Below are positions 44,593 through 53,610 of a stretch of DNA of 64,000 nucleotides, in pieces. Location: contig NZ_CP061320.1 of assembly GCF_018688495.1 (NCBI RefSeq), forward strand, positions 1,646,586 through 1,710,585. The letters are read 5' to 3'. Each line of letters starts with the position of its first letter. The first letter of the stretch is position 1. A program made the position numbers and the translations under genes. This DNA comes from Polynucleobacter sp. Adler-ghost. GTDB taxonomy: Bacteria > Pseudomonadota > Gammaproteobacteria > Burkholderiales > Burkholderiaceae. The notes beneath the pieces are model-generated. The model had not been told where the DNA came from and searched no databases. It worked only from the letters and a program-made list of their open reading frames with translations.

Positions 44593-45369
44593 TTATCTAT
44601 TCAAAAAATTTTCAACCGATGTTCGATGCTCTACAGAACTAAAACACATTCCTAGAGCCATATTACTTTGAGAAAAAATATCCTCAAGCGAAGACTCTAT
44701 ACTTTTATTAATAATACGTTTACTCAGCATGAAGGCAGGCTTGGCTGTGTCTTTAAATGTATTAGCCCATTGTTTAGCATTCTCGAGTAAGCCCCCTGGA
44801 TCTGAGTAGCGATCTACGATGCCGATTGTCATTGCCTCTTCAAATTTGACCCTTCTTCCTGAGAAGATTAAATCTTTAGCCAAGCTCATTCCAACTCGTC
44901 GAGGTAAAAAATACATCCCACCTCCATCTGGAATCACCGCTCTGTCAATGTATGACCAGCAAAACAACGCATTTTCACTGGCAATAATGAAATCACATGC
45001 TAGCGCTAAATCAGCACCCAATCCAAAAGCTGAGCCATTTACAGCAGCAATAATGGGTTTTGGCATATTGTGAATCAGCGTAATCATTCGCTGAATTTCT
45101 TGATGTCTCTTCCATCCCTTGATAGCTATTTCGCCAGCTGGAATCTCAAGCCTTTTAGCCATCGCCTCAATATCACCGCCCGCACAAAAACTAGCACCAT
45201 TTCCACTTAAAATAACAGCGTATATGCTCTCATCATTTGATACCGACTCAAGAGCATTGAGAAGCTCATGTCTTATCTGATCGTTCAAGGCGTTGTGCTT
45301 ACTTGGTCTATTAAGAAAAAGAAATGCCACGCCATCATCAACTCTTAAATCAATACATTCATAATTCAT
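44593..45369 (-). CDS. Enoyl-CoA hydratase/isomerase family protein
   Basis: A 258-residue crotonase-fold protein that hydrates or isomerises enoyl-CoA. The oxyanion-hole motifs are SGNGASFCAGGDIEAM near residue 59 and NGSAFGLGADLALACDF near residue 109. At the second catalytic position the residues are IPDGGGMYFLP (Asp-Gly-Gly), so one of the usual hydratase Glu pair may be replaced, which is closer to isomerases or decarboxylases. It is read opposite to the CaiB gene set, beside the IclR gene, and likely belongs to the same pathway. Confidence 0.9.
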   Translation of the reverse strand: MNYECIDLRVDDGVAFLFLNRPSKHNALNDQIRHELLNALESVSNDESIYAVILSGNGASFCAGGDIEAMAKRLEIPAGEIAIKGWKRHQEIQRMITLIHNMPKPIIAAVNGSAFGLGADLALACDFIIASENALFCWSYIDRAVIPDGGGMYFLPRRVGMSLAKDLIFSGRRVKFEEAMTIGIVDRYSDPGGLLENAKQWANTFKDTAKPAFMLSKRIINKSIESSLEDIFSQSNMALGMCFSSVEHRTSVENFLNR

Positions 45370-45408
45370 TGAAAGACCCCTTTAAGGATTATTGTTTTTA
45401 TAAAGTGC

Positions 45409-46194
45409 TTAAGATTTTCTGCTGATAAAAATTCTTCCACTATCCTTTTCAATATTATGTTTTGCTTCAAGTAAATGCGGAATAATAAATTGATGAATCT
45501 CTTGCTGCGAAAGCTTTGAACCACTGAGAGTGCAATTTAGCGCAATAGTTGGATCATCACTACTTCCAACCCTAAGCGGGACTGATACAGCGCATACATT
45601 TGGCTCCCAGTCACCAAGACTCAGGCAGTATGAATTTTTTTCAAAAAAAACTTTATCTCGATTAAAGTGATGTAGGTCCCTACGATACTGGGTCGGATAA
45701 GTAATCTTTATTCTATTTAAAATAGCGTTCTGATCTTTTTCCGAGGAGGCGAGTAAAAGAGCACGCCCTATCGAAGTAGTTAAAAGTGGCCTACTACTTC
45801 CAATATCTGGCTTTAAAAAATTCCGTCGATCAAGTCGCATTGCGTCTATATATACAACTTCAAGACGTCCAAGCATCCCTAAATTAACCGTCCATTTTGT
45901 TTTGGTAGCCAACTGCTCCATATGAGGGCGAGCTAAATGTCGAATTTCTAGGCCAGCCAACATGGGATAACCCAACATTAAAACTCCAGGTCCAAGGCGA
46001 TATTTTTGTAATCTATCCACCTTCAATAAGTAACCCAATTTTTCAAGTGTGTAAGTTAGACGCGAAACTGTTGCCTTAGGGAGCGAAGTTCTTTCACATA
46101 ACTCTTTGTTGCCCAATAATTGGTCAGCAGGATTAAACGCCCTCAGCACTTCTAGGCCCCTACTTAGATTTATTGCAAACTGACGATCGATCAT
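45409..46194 (-). CDS. IclR-family transcriptional regulator
   Basis: A 261-residue IclR-type regulator. The N-terminal winged helix (about residues 10-75) has LCERTSLPKATVSRLTYTLEKLGYL, and the C-terminal effector domain carries MRLDRRNFLKPDIGSSRPLLTTSIGRALL near residue 135. It is divergent from the CaiB gene, and a 9+3+9 palindrome lies in the intergenic region. It probably controls the CaiB-MaoC-ACAD-TctC-AcuI set in response to a pathway acid. Confidence 0.93.
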   Translation of the reverse strand: MIDRQFAINLSRGLEVLRAFNPADQLLGNKELCERTSLPKATVSRLTYTLEKLGYLLKVDRLQKYRLGPGVLMLGYPMLAGLEIRHLARPHMEQLATKTKWTVNLGMLGRLEVVYIDAMRLDRRNFLKPDIGSSRPLLTTSIGRALLLASSEKDQNAILNRIKITYPTQYRRDLHHFNRDKVFFEKNSYCLSLGDWEPNVCAVSVPLRVGSSDDPTIALNCTLSGSKLSQQEIHQFIIPHLLEAKHNIEKDSGRIFISRKS

Positions 46195-46264
46195 GCCTTT
46201 TAGCCCCTTTCAAGGTCTACACATCCTTATTCTTTTCCCGGTGGATAGCAATCTATTCTAACAA

Positions 46265-46285
46265 GTGTTTCGCTAGGCGAAACAC
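46265..46285. promoter_or_regulatory. Putative IclR operator palindrome
   Basis: GTGTTTCGC and GCGAAACAC form a perfect 9-bp inverted repeat around a 3-base centre. It lies between the divergent IclR gene (starts 46194) and the CaiB gene (start 46350). The GTTTCGC...GCGAAAC half-sites resemble known IclR-family operators. Confidence 0.75.
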
Positions 46286-46349
46286 ACTGATGGTCCTAAT
46301 TTTCTCTGATTCAATAGAAATTCCTACTAAAAATCGACCAAAAAAAAAT

Positions 46350-47570
46350 ATGAGCACAACTCAAACACCAAGCAGTAATAAAGGTCCTTTATCTGGTGTA
46401 CGTATCCTGGATATGGCCACTGTAATTGCTGGTCCATTTGCAGCGACGCTTTGCGCTGACTTAGGCGCTGAAGTCACCAAACTCGAACTACCTGCCAGCA
46501 ATGATCCTTTGAGAACTTTTGCTCCCATGAAGGATCATCATTCTTTATATTGGAAAGTTACCAATAGAGGCAAAAAAGGCATTACCTTAGATGTACGAAA
46601 GCCTGAGGGAAAAGAAATTTTTTTAAGAATGCTGCCCTCTTTTGATGTATTGGTGGAAAATTTTAGGACTGGCACCCTTGATCAATGGGGTCTTGATATC
46701 AAAACCTTGCATCAAGCTAATCCTCAGCTTATCGTTCTTCGTCTTACTGGGTTTGGTCAGACTGGCCCCTATGCCAGAAGGCCAGGCTTTGCTCGCATCT
46801 TTGAGGCAATGAGTGGCTTTACAAACTTAACGGGAATGGCTGATGGCCCCCCTCAGCATATGAATTACCCTTTAGGAGATGTAGTTTCCGGATTATTTGG
46901 CGCGTTCTCCATAGCAGCAGCTTTAGTTGAGAGATATCGATCAAAAGATATGTTCGGCAGGGAAATCGACCTATCCGCAACCGAGGCCATGATGCGTCTA
47001 CTTGATCCACTAGCAGTAGAGCTGGATCAATTAAATTACATTCGCGGGCGTGCCGGATCAAGGGCAACATATACAGCCCCTTCTAATATTTACAAAACAT
47101 CTGATGGGGTTTGGGTCAGCATAGTTGGCTCATCCGATCCAATATTTAAGCGGTTTTGTTCTGCAATGGGAATGGAAGAATTGGCAAGCAATCCTAAATT
47201 TTCTAACAATCAGTTGCGCCTAAAGAATTTAGATGAAATAGACCAAATTATCTCTAACTGGTGCTCTTCGCTAAATTTTGAAATGTTAGCAATAGTCCTT
47301 AACCAGCATGATGTTCCTTTTACCAAGGTTTATGACATTAATGATGTCTTGAATGATCCCCACTTTATAGAGCGCAATGCAATCATCAGGCTACCTGATG
47401 AAGATTTAGGCAGTATTCCGGCCCCTTGTATCGTTCCGCGTTTTTCTGGCATACCCGAATATATTCCCCATAGTGGATCGAAAACTGGTGCCCATAATAT
47501 TTCTTTTTATTCTGAACTTGGCTTGAGTGATGAAGAAATTTCCAAACTAAAAGCTAGCAACGTTATATAA
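46350..47570 (+). CDS. CaiB/BaiF-type CoA-transferase
   Basis: The protein from the ATG at 46350 has 406 residues and is a class III CoA-transferase. The N-terminus GVRILDMATVIAGPFAATLCADLGAEVTKLE is diagnostic, with VLVENFRTGTLDQWGLD near residue 98 and GFARIFEAMSGFTNLTG with the following GDVVSGLFGAFS region near residue 180. The frame runs upstream to 46173, but the extra part is unlike the family and crosses the operator. First gene of the plus-strand operon, followed by MaoC within about 12 bases. Confidence 0.93.
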   Translation: MSTTQTPSSNKGPLSGVRILDMATVIAGPFAATLCADLGAEVTKLELPASNDPLRTFAPMKDHHSLYWKVTNRGKKGITLDVRKPEGKEIFLRMLPSFDVLVENFRTGTLDQWGLDIKTLHQANPQLIVLRLTGFGQTGPYARRPGFARIFEAMSGFTNLTGMADGPPQHMNYPLGDVVSGLFGAFSIAAALVERYRSKDMFGREIDLSATEAMMRLLDPLAVELDQLNYIRGRAGSRATYTAPSNIYKTSDGVWVSIVGSSDPIFKRFCSAMGMEELASNPKFSNNQLRLKNLDEIDQIISNWCSSLNFEMLAIVLNQHDVPFTKVYDINDVLNDPHFIERNAIIRLPDEDLGSIPAPCIVPRFSGIPEYIPHSGSKTGAHNISFYSELGLSDEEISKLKASNVI

Positions 47571-47582
47571 AAGGAGTACTGC

Positions 47583-48068
47583 ATGCACAAAATTACACTT
47601 GGCTCTCTTAACGAACTAAAAAACTGGGTTGGCAAAGAGCTTCCCCCTTCCGATTGGCAGGAAATCACTCAACAGCGTATTGATTTATTTGCAGAGGCTG
47701 GTGGAGATAATCAGTGGATACACGTAGACCCAGTAAGAGCTGCTAAAGAATCCCCTTATGGCGTCACAATAGCTCATGGCTTTTTAATCCTCTCACTCTT
47801 AAGTAGATTTTTCACAGATACTGTTCACATTGATGGCGTTACATTGTCGATCAATTATGGAGCCAATAAAGTCAGATTTACTGATCCAGTTTTAGTAAAT
47901 TCTAGAGTGCGCGCTCATTTCACCTTAACCTCCCTTGAGGCATTTAAAGGCGGAGTACAAATTATTTGGAATGTATCTATAGAGCAAGAAGGTAAGGAGC
48001 GGCCTTGCATGATCGCAGAATGGATAAGCCGACGTTATGGGGCTTTTGATAGCGAAGCTTCGCAATGA
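47583..48068 (+). CDS. MaoC-family dehydratase
   Basis: A 161-residue hot-dog-fold hydratase. The catalytic Asp/His motif is FAEAGGDNQWIHVDPVRAAKESPYG near residue 36, followed by TIAHGFLILSLLSRFF. Members hydrate trans-enoyl-CoA or mesaconyl-CoA-type substrates. An AAAGGAG ribosome site precedes the ATG. It lies between the CaiB-type transferase and acyl-CoA dehydrogenase genes, consistent with a CoA-linked degradation pathway. Confidence 0.93.
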   Translation: MHKITLGSLNELKNWVGKELPPSDWQEITQQRIDLFAEAGGDNQWIHVDPVRAAKESPYGVTIAHGFLILSLLSRFFTDTVHIDGVTLSINYGANKVRFTDPVLVNSRVRAHFTLTSLEAFKGGVQIIWNVSIEQEGKERPCMIAEWISRRYGAFDSEASQ

Positions 48069-48096
48069 AATTTCATACTTTGATTAAAGGAGCTCT

Positions 48097-49257
48097 ATGA
48101 TTCGCAACCCAAACGAATTCTCTTCTTTTTTAGATTCACTAAAAAAGTATTGCCAGAATAAACTTATTCCTCGTGAAGCGGAAGTTGAATTACTAGATGA
48201 GGTACCCCCAGATTTAGTGACCGATATGGCTGGGTTCGGACTATTTGGATTCTCAATTCCAGAGACATATGGCGGTTTCGGCATGACGACTGAAGAACTG
48301 GTATTGGCCGCTATGGAAATATCGCAATGCTCCGTTGCCTTTCGTGCGCGAGTAGGAACCAACACTGGAATTGGGTCTGAGGCTTTGGTTGCCGATGGAT
48401 CAGAAGCACAAAAAGAAAAATATTTACCTAGACTAGCCAGCGGTGAAATTACTGGATGCTTTGCAATTACCGAGCCTGATGCAGGCTCTGACGCTGCCTC
48501 TTTAAAAACTTCGGCAAGAAAAGAGGGAAATGATTTCATTTTAAATGGCACCAAATGCTTTATTACCAATGCACCCATATCTGATCTATTTACCGTTATG
48601 GCAAGAACAGATCAGAGCAAGCCTAAGTCCGATGGTGTTTCCGCATTTTTAATAGAAAGAAATACGCCGGGACTCACTGTTGGTAGTCCATATAAAAAAA
48701 TGGGGCAAGCAGGATCCCCAGTTTCAGAAGTGCATTTCGAAAACTGCCGTATTCCTGCTAGCAATCTGATTGGGATAGAGGGTGCGGGCTTTAAAACTGC
48801 AATGAAAGTATTAAATAAGCAGCGCATACATTTAGCAGCACTTTGTATTGGTCCAGCCATTCGCATGTTAGATGAAATTGTGAATTACGCATCTGTCAGA
48901 GAGCAATTTGGCAAGCCTATTGGCACTTTTCAATTAGTGCAGGCGATGATTGCAGACTGTCAAACTGAAATTTACGCTGCTAAAGCACTTGTTTTGGAAA
49001 CTGCTCGAAAACGTGACTCTGGAGAAGATGTCAGCATGGAAGCTTCCATCTGCAAATATTTCTCCTCAGAAATGTGTGGAAGGGTTGCAGATCGTTGTGT
49101 ACAGATACTAGGTGGATATGGTTATATTTCCGATAACCCGATTGAGAGATTTTATCGAGATGTGCGTCTTTTCCGCCTCTATGAAGGAACGAGTCAAATT
49201 CATCAACTAAACATCGCTAGAAATACGTTCAAAAAAGCAGGACATACCTTTAACTAA
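48097..49257 (+). CDS. Acyl-CoA dehydrogenase
   Basis: A 386-residue FAD enzyme that oxidises acyl-CoA to enoyl-CoA. The flavin-binding signature is CFAITEPDAGSDAASLKTSA near residue 122, the electron-transfer region is FGKPIGTFQLVQ, and QILGGYGYISDNPIERFYRD near residue 335 precedes the catalytic Glu in LYEGTSQIHQLNIAR. An AAAGGAG ribosome site is present. The substrate is presumably the acid activated by the CaiB-type enzyme; the chain length cannot be seen. Confidence 0.95.
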   Translation: MIRNPNEFSSFLDSLKKYCQNKLIPREAEVELLDEVPPDLVTDMAGFGLFGFSIPETYGGFGMTTEELVLAAMEISQCSVAFRARVGTNTGIGSEALVADGSEAQKEKYLPRLASGEITGCFAITEPDAGSDAASLKTSARKEGNDFILNGTKCFITNAPISDLFTVMARTDQSKPKSDGVSAFLIERNTPGLTVGSPYKKMGQAGSPVSEVHFENCRIPASNLIGIEGAGFKTAMKVLNKQRIHLAALCIGPAIRMLDEIVNYASVREQFGKPIGTFQLVQAMIADCQTEIYAAKALVLETARKRDSGEDVSMEASICKYFSSEMCGRVADRCVQILGGYGYISDNPIERFYRDVRLFRLYEGTSQIHQLNIARNTFKKAGHTFN

Positions 49258-49280
49258 CAATTTAATTTTTTGGAGAAATA

Positions 49281-50252
49281 ATGAAAAATAAACTTCATAT
49301 AACGATTTTTTCTTTGCTCTGCGTAACATCTGCTTTTAACGCTTTTGGGCAGGATGCAAGCTATCCTAATCGCCCCATCAAAATTATTGTCCCTTACGCC
49401 GCAGGTGGTGGTGCGGATAATGTTGCGAGAACGATTGGTCAGAAATTAGGGCCAATACTTGGCCAAACAATAATTGTTGAAAATAAACCAGGTGCCTCAA
49501 CACAAACAGGAACACTCGCAGTTGCAAAAGCCCCTGCCGATGGCTATACCTTGTTAATGGGTACGGCAAACCTTGCAACAAATCCCGCATTATTTGAGAA
49601 ATTGCCTTATGATACTCAAAAGGATTTAGCTCCGATAACGCTTATTACCAAAGTTCCCGTTTATATTTTTGTTACAAATAATTCAAATATTAAAAGTGTT
49701 ACTGAGTTACTTGCTAAAGCAAAATCAACACCCGACGGCCTATCTTATTCAACACCGGGAAATGGCAGCATTGGACATTTGGCTGGAGAGCTATTTAAAA
49801 GTGACTCCAAAAGCAATCTACATCACATCCCTTACAAGGGAAGCTCAGAAGCAACAACCGCCCTTATTGGCGGACAGGTTCAGTTAAGTTTTGATAATTA
49901 TGGTCCAGTAATGGCGCAAGTTAACGCGGGCAATGCAGTCCCATTAGCAATTGCCATGCCGAGTAGGGCAAGCATTACGCCTAATGTTCCAACATTAAAA
50001 GAGCTAGGATACCCAATGGAAGCATATTCCTGGTGGGGAATTTTGGCGCCAGCAGGCACACCAACTCCTATTATCAATCGCCTAAATAGCGCCATTCAGA
50101 CAGTCATAAAGATGCCTGATGTTCGCGAGGGCATGCAAAAACAAGGGGTGGAATTTGTTGGAAGTACTCCTACCGAGTTTGCTGAACATATCAGACTTGA
50201 AACAATCAAGTGGTCACAAGTTACCAAACAAGCCAACATCAAAGCCCAATAA
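49281..50252 (+). CDS. Bug/TctC-family tripartite tricarboxylate receptor
   Basis: A 323-residue periplasmic receptor with a signal peptide ending near FNAFGQ. Family motifs are IVPYAAGGGADNVARTIG, VENKPGASTQTGTLAVAKA and HHIPYKGSSEATTALIGG. It starts after a GGAGAAATA ribosome region, 23 bases behind the acyl-CoA dehydrogenase gene, so it is in the same operon and is likely the receptor for this pathway's acid. Confidence 0.93.
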   Translation: MKNKLHITIFSLLCVTSAFNAFGQDASYPNRPIKIIVPYAAGGGADNVARTIGQKLGPILGQTIIVENKPGASTQTGTLAVAKAPADGYTLLMGTANLATNPALFEKLPYDTQKDLAPITLITKVPVYIFVTNNSNIKSVTELLAKAKSTPDGLSYSTPGNGSIGHLAGELFKSDSKSNLHHIPYKGSSEATTALIGGQVQLSFDNYGPVMAQVNAGNAVPLAIAMPSRASITPNVPTLKELGYPMEAYSWWGILAPAGTPTPIINRLNSAIQTVIKMPDVREGMQKQGVEFVGSTPTEFAEHIRLETIKWSQVTKQANIKAQ

Positions 50253-50253
50253 C

Positions 50254-51243
50254 ATGAATACACCTTTTAAAGCTTTTCGCCTTTACTCCTTAGATGGAGC
50301 AGTCACCAGAAAAATTGAATCCATTCAATTGGACTCTTTAAGCCCCGGCAATGTGATCATCAAGGTAGCATATTCTAGTATTAACTATAAGGATGCATTG
50401 GCTTCGAAAGGTCTTAATAATATAGTTCGTGAATGGCCAAGAATTAGCGGTATTGATTTGACTGGCATAGTGGTTGAATCGCTTGATTCACGCTTTAGCC
50501 CAGGTGATGAGGTATTAGTAAATGGTTGCGGGCTGGGAGTAGATCATGATGGTGGGCATGCCCAATATGCACGCGTGAATGCAGATTGGGTAATGAAAAT
50601 ACCTCAAGGCATTACGCTTCTTGATGCCGCTACTATCGGTGTAGCAGGTTATACGGCAGGACTATCTCTTGACTTAATGGAGCTAAACGGCCTCAATCCA
50701 CTAAGCGGTCCAATCCTAGTAACCGGAGCAACTGGCGGTGTAGCCACTATTGCAATTGATATGTTATCGAAAAGAGGTTATCAAGTTACCGCTATGAGTG
50801 GCAAACCAAATGAGGCGGAATATCTTAAAAACCTCGGTGCCACTGAAGTCATTACACGAATTTCATCAGAGAGTAAATTTAAGCCACTTGAAAAAGCGCA
50901 ATGGGCAGGAGCAATTGACTCAGTTGGCGGCTCTACTTTATCTTGGATCACTCGCGTGATGCAACCAGGCGGAGTAATTGCGGCCTTTGGAAATGCTGGT
51001 GGAGCAGAACTTGAGACTACTGTAATTCCATTTATTCTCAGAGGAATCCGTTTGATTGGTATCAATGCAAATTCACCTATGAATATAAGAGAAAAAGTTT
51101 GGAAAAAGATTGCGAATGAATATCACCCAACTCATCTAAAAGAAATCGCCAGTATCATAAGTATTGAGGAATTAGCACATCATCTAGATCTCACGCTAGC
51201 AGGAAAATCGAAGGGCAGAATTGTGATTGACATGAATCAATAA
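50254..51243 (+). CDS. acuI: Acryloyl-CoA reductase-like oxidoreductase (AcuI/YhdH family)
   Basis: The protein from the ATG at 50254 has 329 residues and is a zinc-free MDR-family reductase resembling AcuI/YhdH, which reduces acryloyl-CoA to propionyl-CoA with NADPH. Typical segments are YSSINYKDALASKGL near residue 45, GVDHDGGHAQYARVNADW near residue 93, the Rossmann VTGATGGVATIAIDML, and TAMSGKPNEAEYLKNLGA near residue 180. Its ATG directly follows the TctC stop. A longer frame from 50119 overlaps the TctC gene and is unlikely. Confidence 0.88.
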   Translation: MNTPFKAFRLYSLDGAVTRKIESIQLDSLSPGNVIIKVAYSSINYKDALASKGLNNIVREWPRISGIDLTGIVVESLDSRFSPGDEVLVNGCGLGVDHDGGHAQYARVNADWVMKIPQGITLLDAATIGVAGYTAGLSLDLMELNGLNPLSGPILVTGATGGVATIAIDMLSKRGYQVTAMSGKPNEAEYLKNLGATEVITRISSESKFKPLEKAQWAGAIDSVGGSTLSWITRVMQPGGVIAAFGNAGGAELETTVIPFILRGIRLIGINANSPMNIREKVWKKIANEYHPTHLKEIASIISIEELAHHLDLTLAGKSKGRIVIDMNQ

Positions 51244-51272
51244 GATCTGAAATAAGAAAATAAGGAGATAAT

Positions 51273-52247
51273 ATGAAGCGCCGAGAGTTTCTCATTACCA
51301 TTCCCAGTATTGGCCTATATCCGTTTGTGTCATACAGTCAGACAGGATTTCCGAGCAACTCAATTAAGATAGTTTGCCCCTACGCGGCTGGGGGTGGCCC
51401 AGATATACAGCTAAGACAAGCGGCTCCTTTTCTGGGCGAAACATTTAAGCAATCCGTGATTATTGAAAATAAAGTCGGTGCCGGCGGTGTACTAGCGACT
51501 CAATTTACTGCTCAGTCAGCCCCTGATGGCTACACCCTTATGCTCGGATCAAACATACAATTAATTCAAAAAATTATTAAGCCAGAAATTTCAATTAGCC
51601 CCTTAACGGATTTTGCGCCCATCAGCAATATGTACTCCTTCCCAACCGTGATGATGGTTTCAGCAGACTCTCCATATAAAAGAGTTGAAGATGTTATTGC
51701 TGCTGCCAAAGCCAGTCCTGGATCTATGAATTATGGATCTGGCGGGATTGGCACTTCAGCACATATTGCCGGGGCAACATTTGTAACATTGAACAATTTA
51801 AAGGTAATTCATATCCCGTTAAAAGGATCGGTGGAAATTGCTACGTCTTTAATCCGAGGCGATACACAATTTGCCTTTCCAATAGCAGGTACAGCCGTAC
51901 CATTGATCAAAGGAGGAAAAGTACGTGCACTTGCCGTAACAAGTAAAAATCGTTTAACACAATTACCAGATGTGCCAACACTAAATGAAATAATGAAAAA
52001 TGAGTTAACAATTCAGGAATCATGGTTTGGCATGTGGGCTCCGATCAAAACACCTCGAGATAAGATTGATGCTCTTTTTCAAGGTATTACTAGCGCCTTG
52101 AATAACAAAGCTCTGAAGACAACTTTTGAGGAGGCGGGCAATATGGTTACGCCCAGTCAGAGCCCTCAAAACTTTGGAATATATATGGCGAGTGAAAATA
52201 AAAAATGGGCTGAGATTATCCGCCTTACAGGCATAACTGCTGAATAA
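51273..52247 (+). CDS. Bug/TctC-family tripartite tricarboxylate receptor, Tat-like signal
   Basis: A 324-residue receptor of the Bug family, the second in this operon. The signal is short and begins MKRREFLITIPS, a twin-arginine-like start, unlike the Sec signals of the other four copies. Motifs are IVCPYAAGGGPDIQLRQA, IENKVGAGGVLATQF and IHIPLKGSVEIATSLIRG. An AAGGAG ribosome site lies before the ATG. Last gene of the operon, ending before a strong hairpin and a tRNA fragment. Confidence 0.9.
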   Translation: MKRREFLITIPSIGLYPFVSYSQTGFPSNSIKIVCPYAAGGGPDIQLRQAAPFLGETFKQSVIIENKVGAGGVLATQFTAQSAPDGYTLMLGSNIQLIQKIIKPEISISPLTDFAPISNMYSFPTVMMVSADSPYKRVEDVIAAAKASPGSMNYGSGGIGTSAHIAGATFVTLNNLKVIHIPLKGSVEIATSLIRGDTQFAFPIAGTAVPLIKGGKVRALAVTSKNRLTQLPDVPTLNEIMKNELTIQESWFGMWAPIKTPRDKIDALFQGITSALNNKALKTTFEEAGNMVTPSQSPQNFGIYMASENKKWAEIIRLTGITAE

Positions 52248-52292
52248 GATATTAACTAATTATTCATAATCTGCAAATCCGCTTTTCCAACT

Positions 52293-52307
52293 ATTACTTT
52301 AAGTAAC
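52293..52307. repeat. Short palindrome of the GTTACTTTAAGTAAC type
   Basis: ATTACTTTAAGTAAC is a weaker copy of the hairpin motif also found at 53918-53940, 58265-58285 and 59021-59040. It lies behind the last TctC gene at a junction. Confidence 0.5.
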
Positions 52308-52315
52308 ACTCAAAA

Positions 52316-52340
52316 AAATACCAACCCGAAGGTTGGTATT
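52316..52340. terminator. Strong bidirectional hairpin terminator
   Basis: AATACCAACC and GGTTGGTATT form a 10-bp stem around CGAA, with A-rich and T-rich flanks. It can end the TctC transcript from the left and the tRNA fragment side from the right. Confidence 0.85.
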
Positions 52341-52348
52341 TTCATTTC

Positions 52349-52469
52349 TGGTGGGCCCACCAGGACTTGAACCTGTAATAAAGGAGTCCAGTTTGCGTAG
52401 CTTTCACAACTCCCTAGACTATGAATTCGTCATCTCCATTACTTGACCTGAATGGGTGCCGTCCAGTCT
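52349..52469 (-). pseudogene. Decayed tRNA-Ile(CAU) 3' exon with about 80 nt of the group I intron
   Basis: On the minus strand the acceptor and T-arm (GGTTCAAGTCCTGGTGGGCC) are intact. The variable loop and anticodon stem are damaged, and the intron end is altered but recognisable (TAGTCTAGGGAGTTGTG, GACTGGACGGCACCC, the P7 strands). It extends further into the intron than the copy at 54.92 kb. The stop of the HATPase/STAS gene lies exactly at its edge. Confidence 0.85.
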
Positions 52470-53510
52470 TTACCCACAATTACTTTGAGCAGCCTTAATC
52501 ATTTTTTTAACCTCTAGGCTCTCATTTATAGAGTGAATTGTAATTTGTGGATTTTGTTTAACAAAAACACGAAATACTTCATCTGCAAATGCCTGACCAA
52601 TTGACTCAACACCCTTAAAGTCTAGTAGCACTGTCTTAAAACGATCAACGCGATTTAAAATACGCTTCGCCTGTGAACGCGAAATAAGCTGGCCACCTTC
52701 GTATAGAGCTAGCTTAACGGGCACAACAGTTTTATTAAACGCGTAATCTTCGTCTTCCGTGCCGCTAAAACTATCAAATACTGTACGCAATATTCTTTCT
52801 GAATTAAGCGCTATCTTCATGACAACCCTAGTTCCTTGATGACTTTTTTCGTTATGAAGTAAAAAGTCTATTCCCGAGTCGTCCGCATGCGTAAAGACTA
52901 AATCACCAGAGAAAATAAAAAATTCATCAAAAGCACGTGATGAGAAAAAGATTCCTTGCCCAGTATGATTACTTGGATCTGTAGTGAGCTTTCCTTTGCT
53001 CAACTCCAAAATAGACTCACGTGGATCATGCAGCTTTAATAATCTAGCGATATGGTTAAAAATTCCCTCGCCATTATCAATAATTGATATTGAAATAAGA
53101 TCGGGCGTTCTTTCTACATGAATATAGACCTCTGTGCCTTCCGAATGATCAATGGCGTTATTTAGCATTTCAGTAAAACCGTAATGACAAATATTGGCAA
53201 TTTCTTTAGGCAAGCCATTAAATATTTCACCAAAATCACGCGAATAGACTTCAGACTCCTCTAGCCCCTTTAATTTAAATAGACCATCATGAAATCGCTT
53301 TACACCTAACTGATATACCCGCGCCTTTGTACTGCCGCTGGAAGCTAAAAATCCATCCTTAACTAAGGCTGCAAAATGAGCATGGATAGCCTGCCTAGTA
53401 AGGCCAAACCTTTCCATTGCGGCATGAGCTAAATCGAGTTGATTAGCTTTAACGCCATCCACTAAGAACTGACGTACTTCTTGGGAGCGCTTTGTATTGG
53501 CAAATTTCAT
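52470..53510 (-). CDS. HATPase and STAS-like (DUF4325) regulatory protein with N-terminal winged helix
   Basis: A 346-residue cytoplasmic protein with three parts. A winged helix-turn-helix (about residues 8-65) contains LTRQAIHAHFAALVKDGFL. A GHKL ATPase domain (about 105-225) has the N box FTEMLNNAIDHS, the D box IDNGEGIF, and the G2 box GQGIFFSS. The C-terminal STAS-like DUF4325 domain (about 255-340) has VLLDFKGVESIGQAFADEVF. The design resembles anti-sigma kinase/antagonist pairs fused to DNA binding. It is preceded by three 20-bp direct repeats and its stop lies on the tRNA/intron fragment. Target unknown. Confidence 0.85.
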   Translation of the reverse strand: MKFANTKRSQEVRQFLVDGVKANQLDLAHAAMERFGLTRQAIHAHFAALVKDGFLASSGSTKARVYQLGVKRFHDGLFKLKGLEESEVYSRDFGEIFNGLPKEIANICHYGFTEMLNNAIDHSEGTEVYIHVERTPDLISISIIDNGEGIFNHIARLLKLHDPRESILELSKGKLTTDPSNHTGQGIFFSSRAFDEFFIFSGDLVFTHADDSGIDFLLHNEKSHQGTRVVMKIALNSERILRTVFDSFSGTEDEDYAFNKTVVPVKLALYEGGQLISRSQAKRILNRVDRFKTVLLDFKGVESIGQAFADEVFRVFVKQNPQITIHSINESLEVKKMIKAAQSNCG

Positions 53511-53517
53511 GTCTATT

Positions 53518-53575
53518 TTTGTAAAGTTTTATGAAATTATTGTAAAGTTTTATGAAATTATTGTAAAGTTTTTGA
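53518..53575. repeat. Three direct repeats upstream of the HATPase/STAS gene
   Basis: AACTTTACAATAATTTCATA occurs twice in full and a third time in part (minus strand), directly before the start at 53510. Exact spacing of two DNA turns makes them candidate operators for the winged-helix domain of the adjoining protein. Confidence 0.75.
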
Positions 53576-53610
53576 TCAAGGATTGACAAGAAACCCTGAA
53601 TAAATAGTAC

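Noticed and set aside
53518..53575. Short direct repeats that could suggest a CRISPR array
   Set aside because: The units are adjacent with no variable spacers, there are only two and a half copies, and no cas gene is near. Operator repeats fit better.
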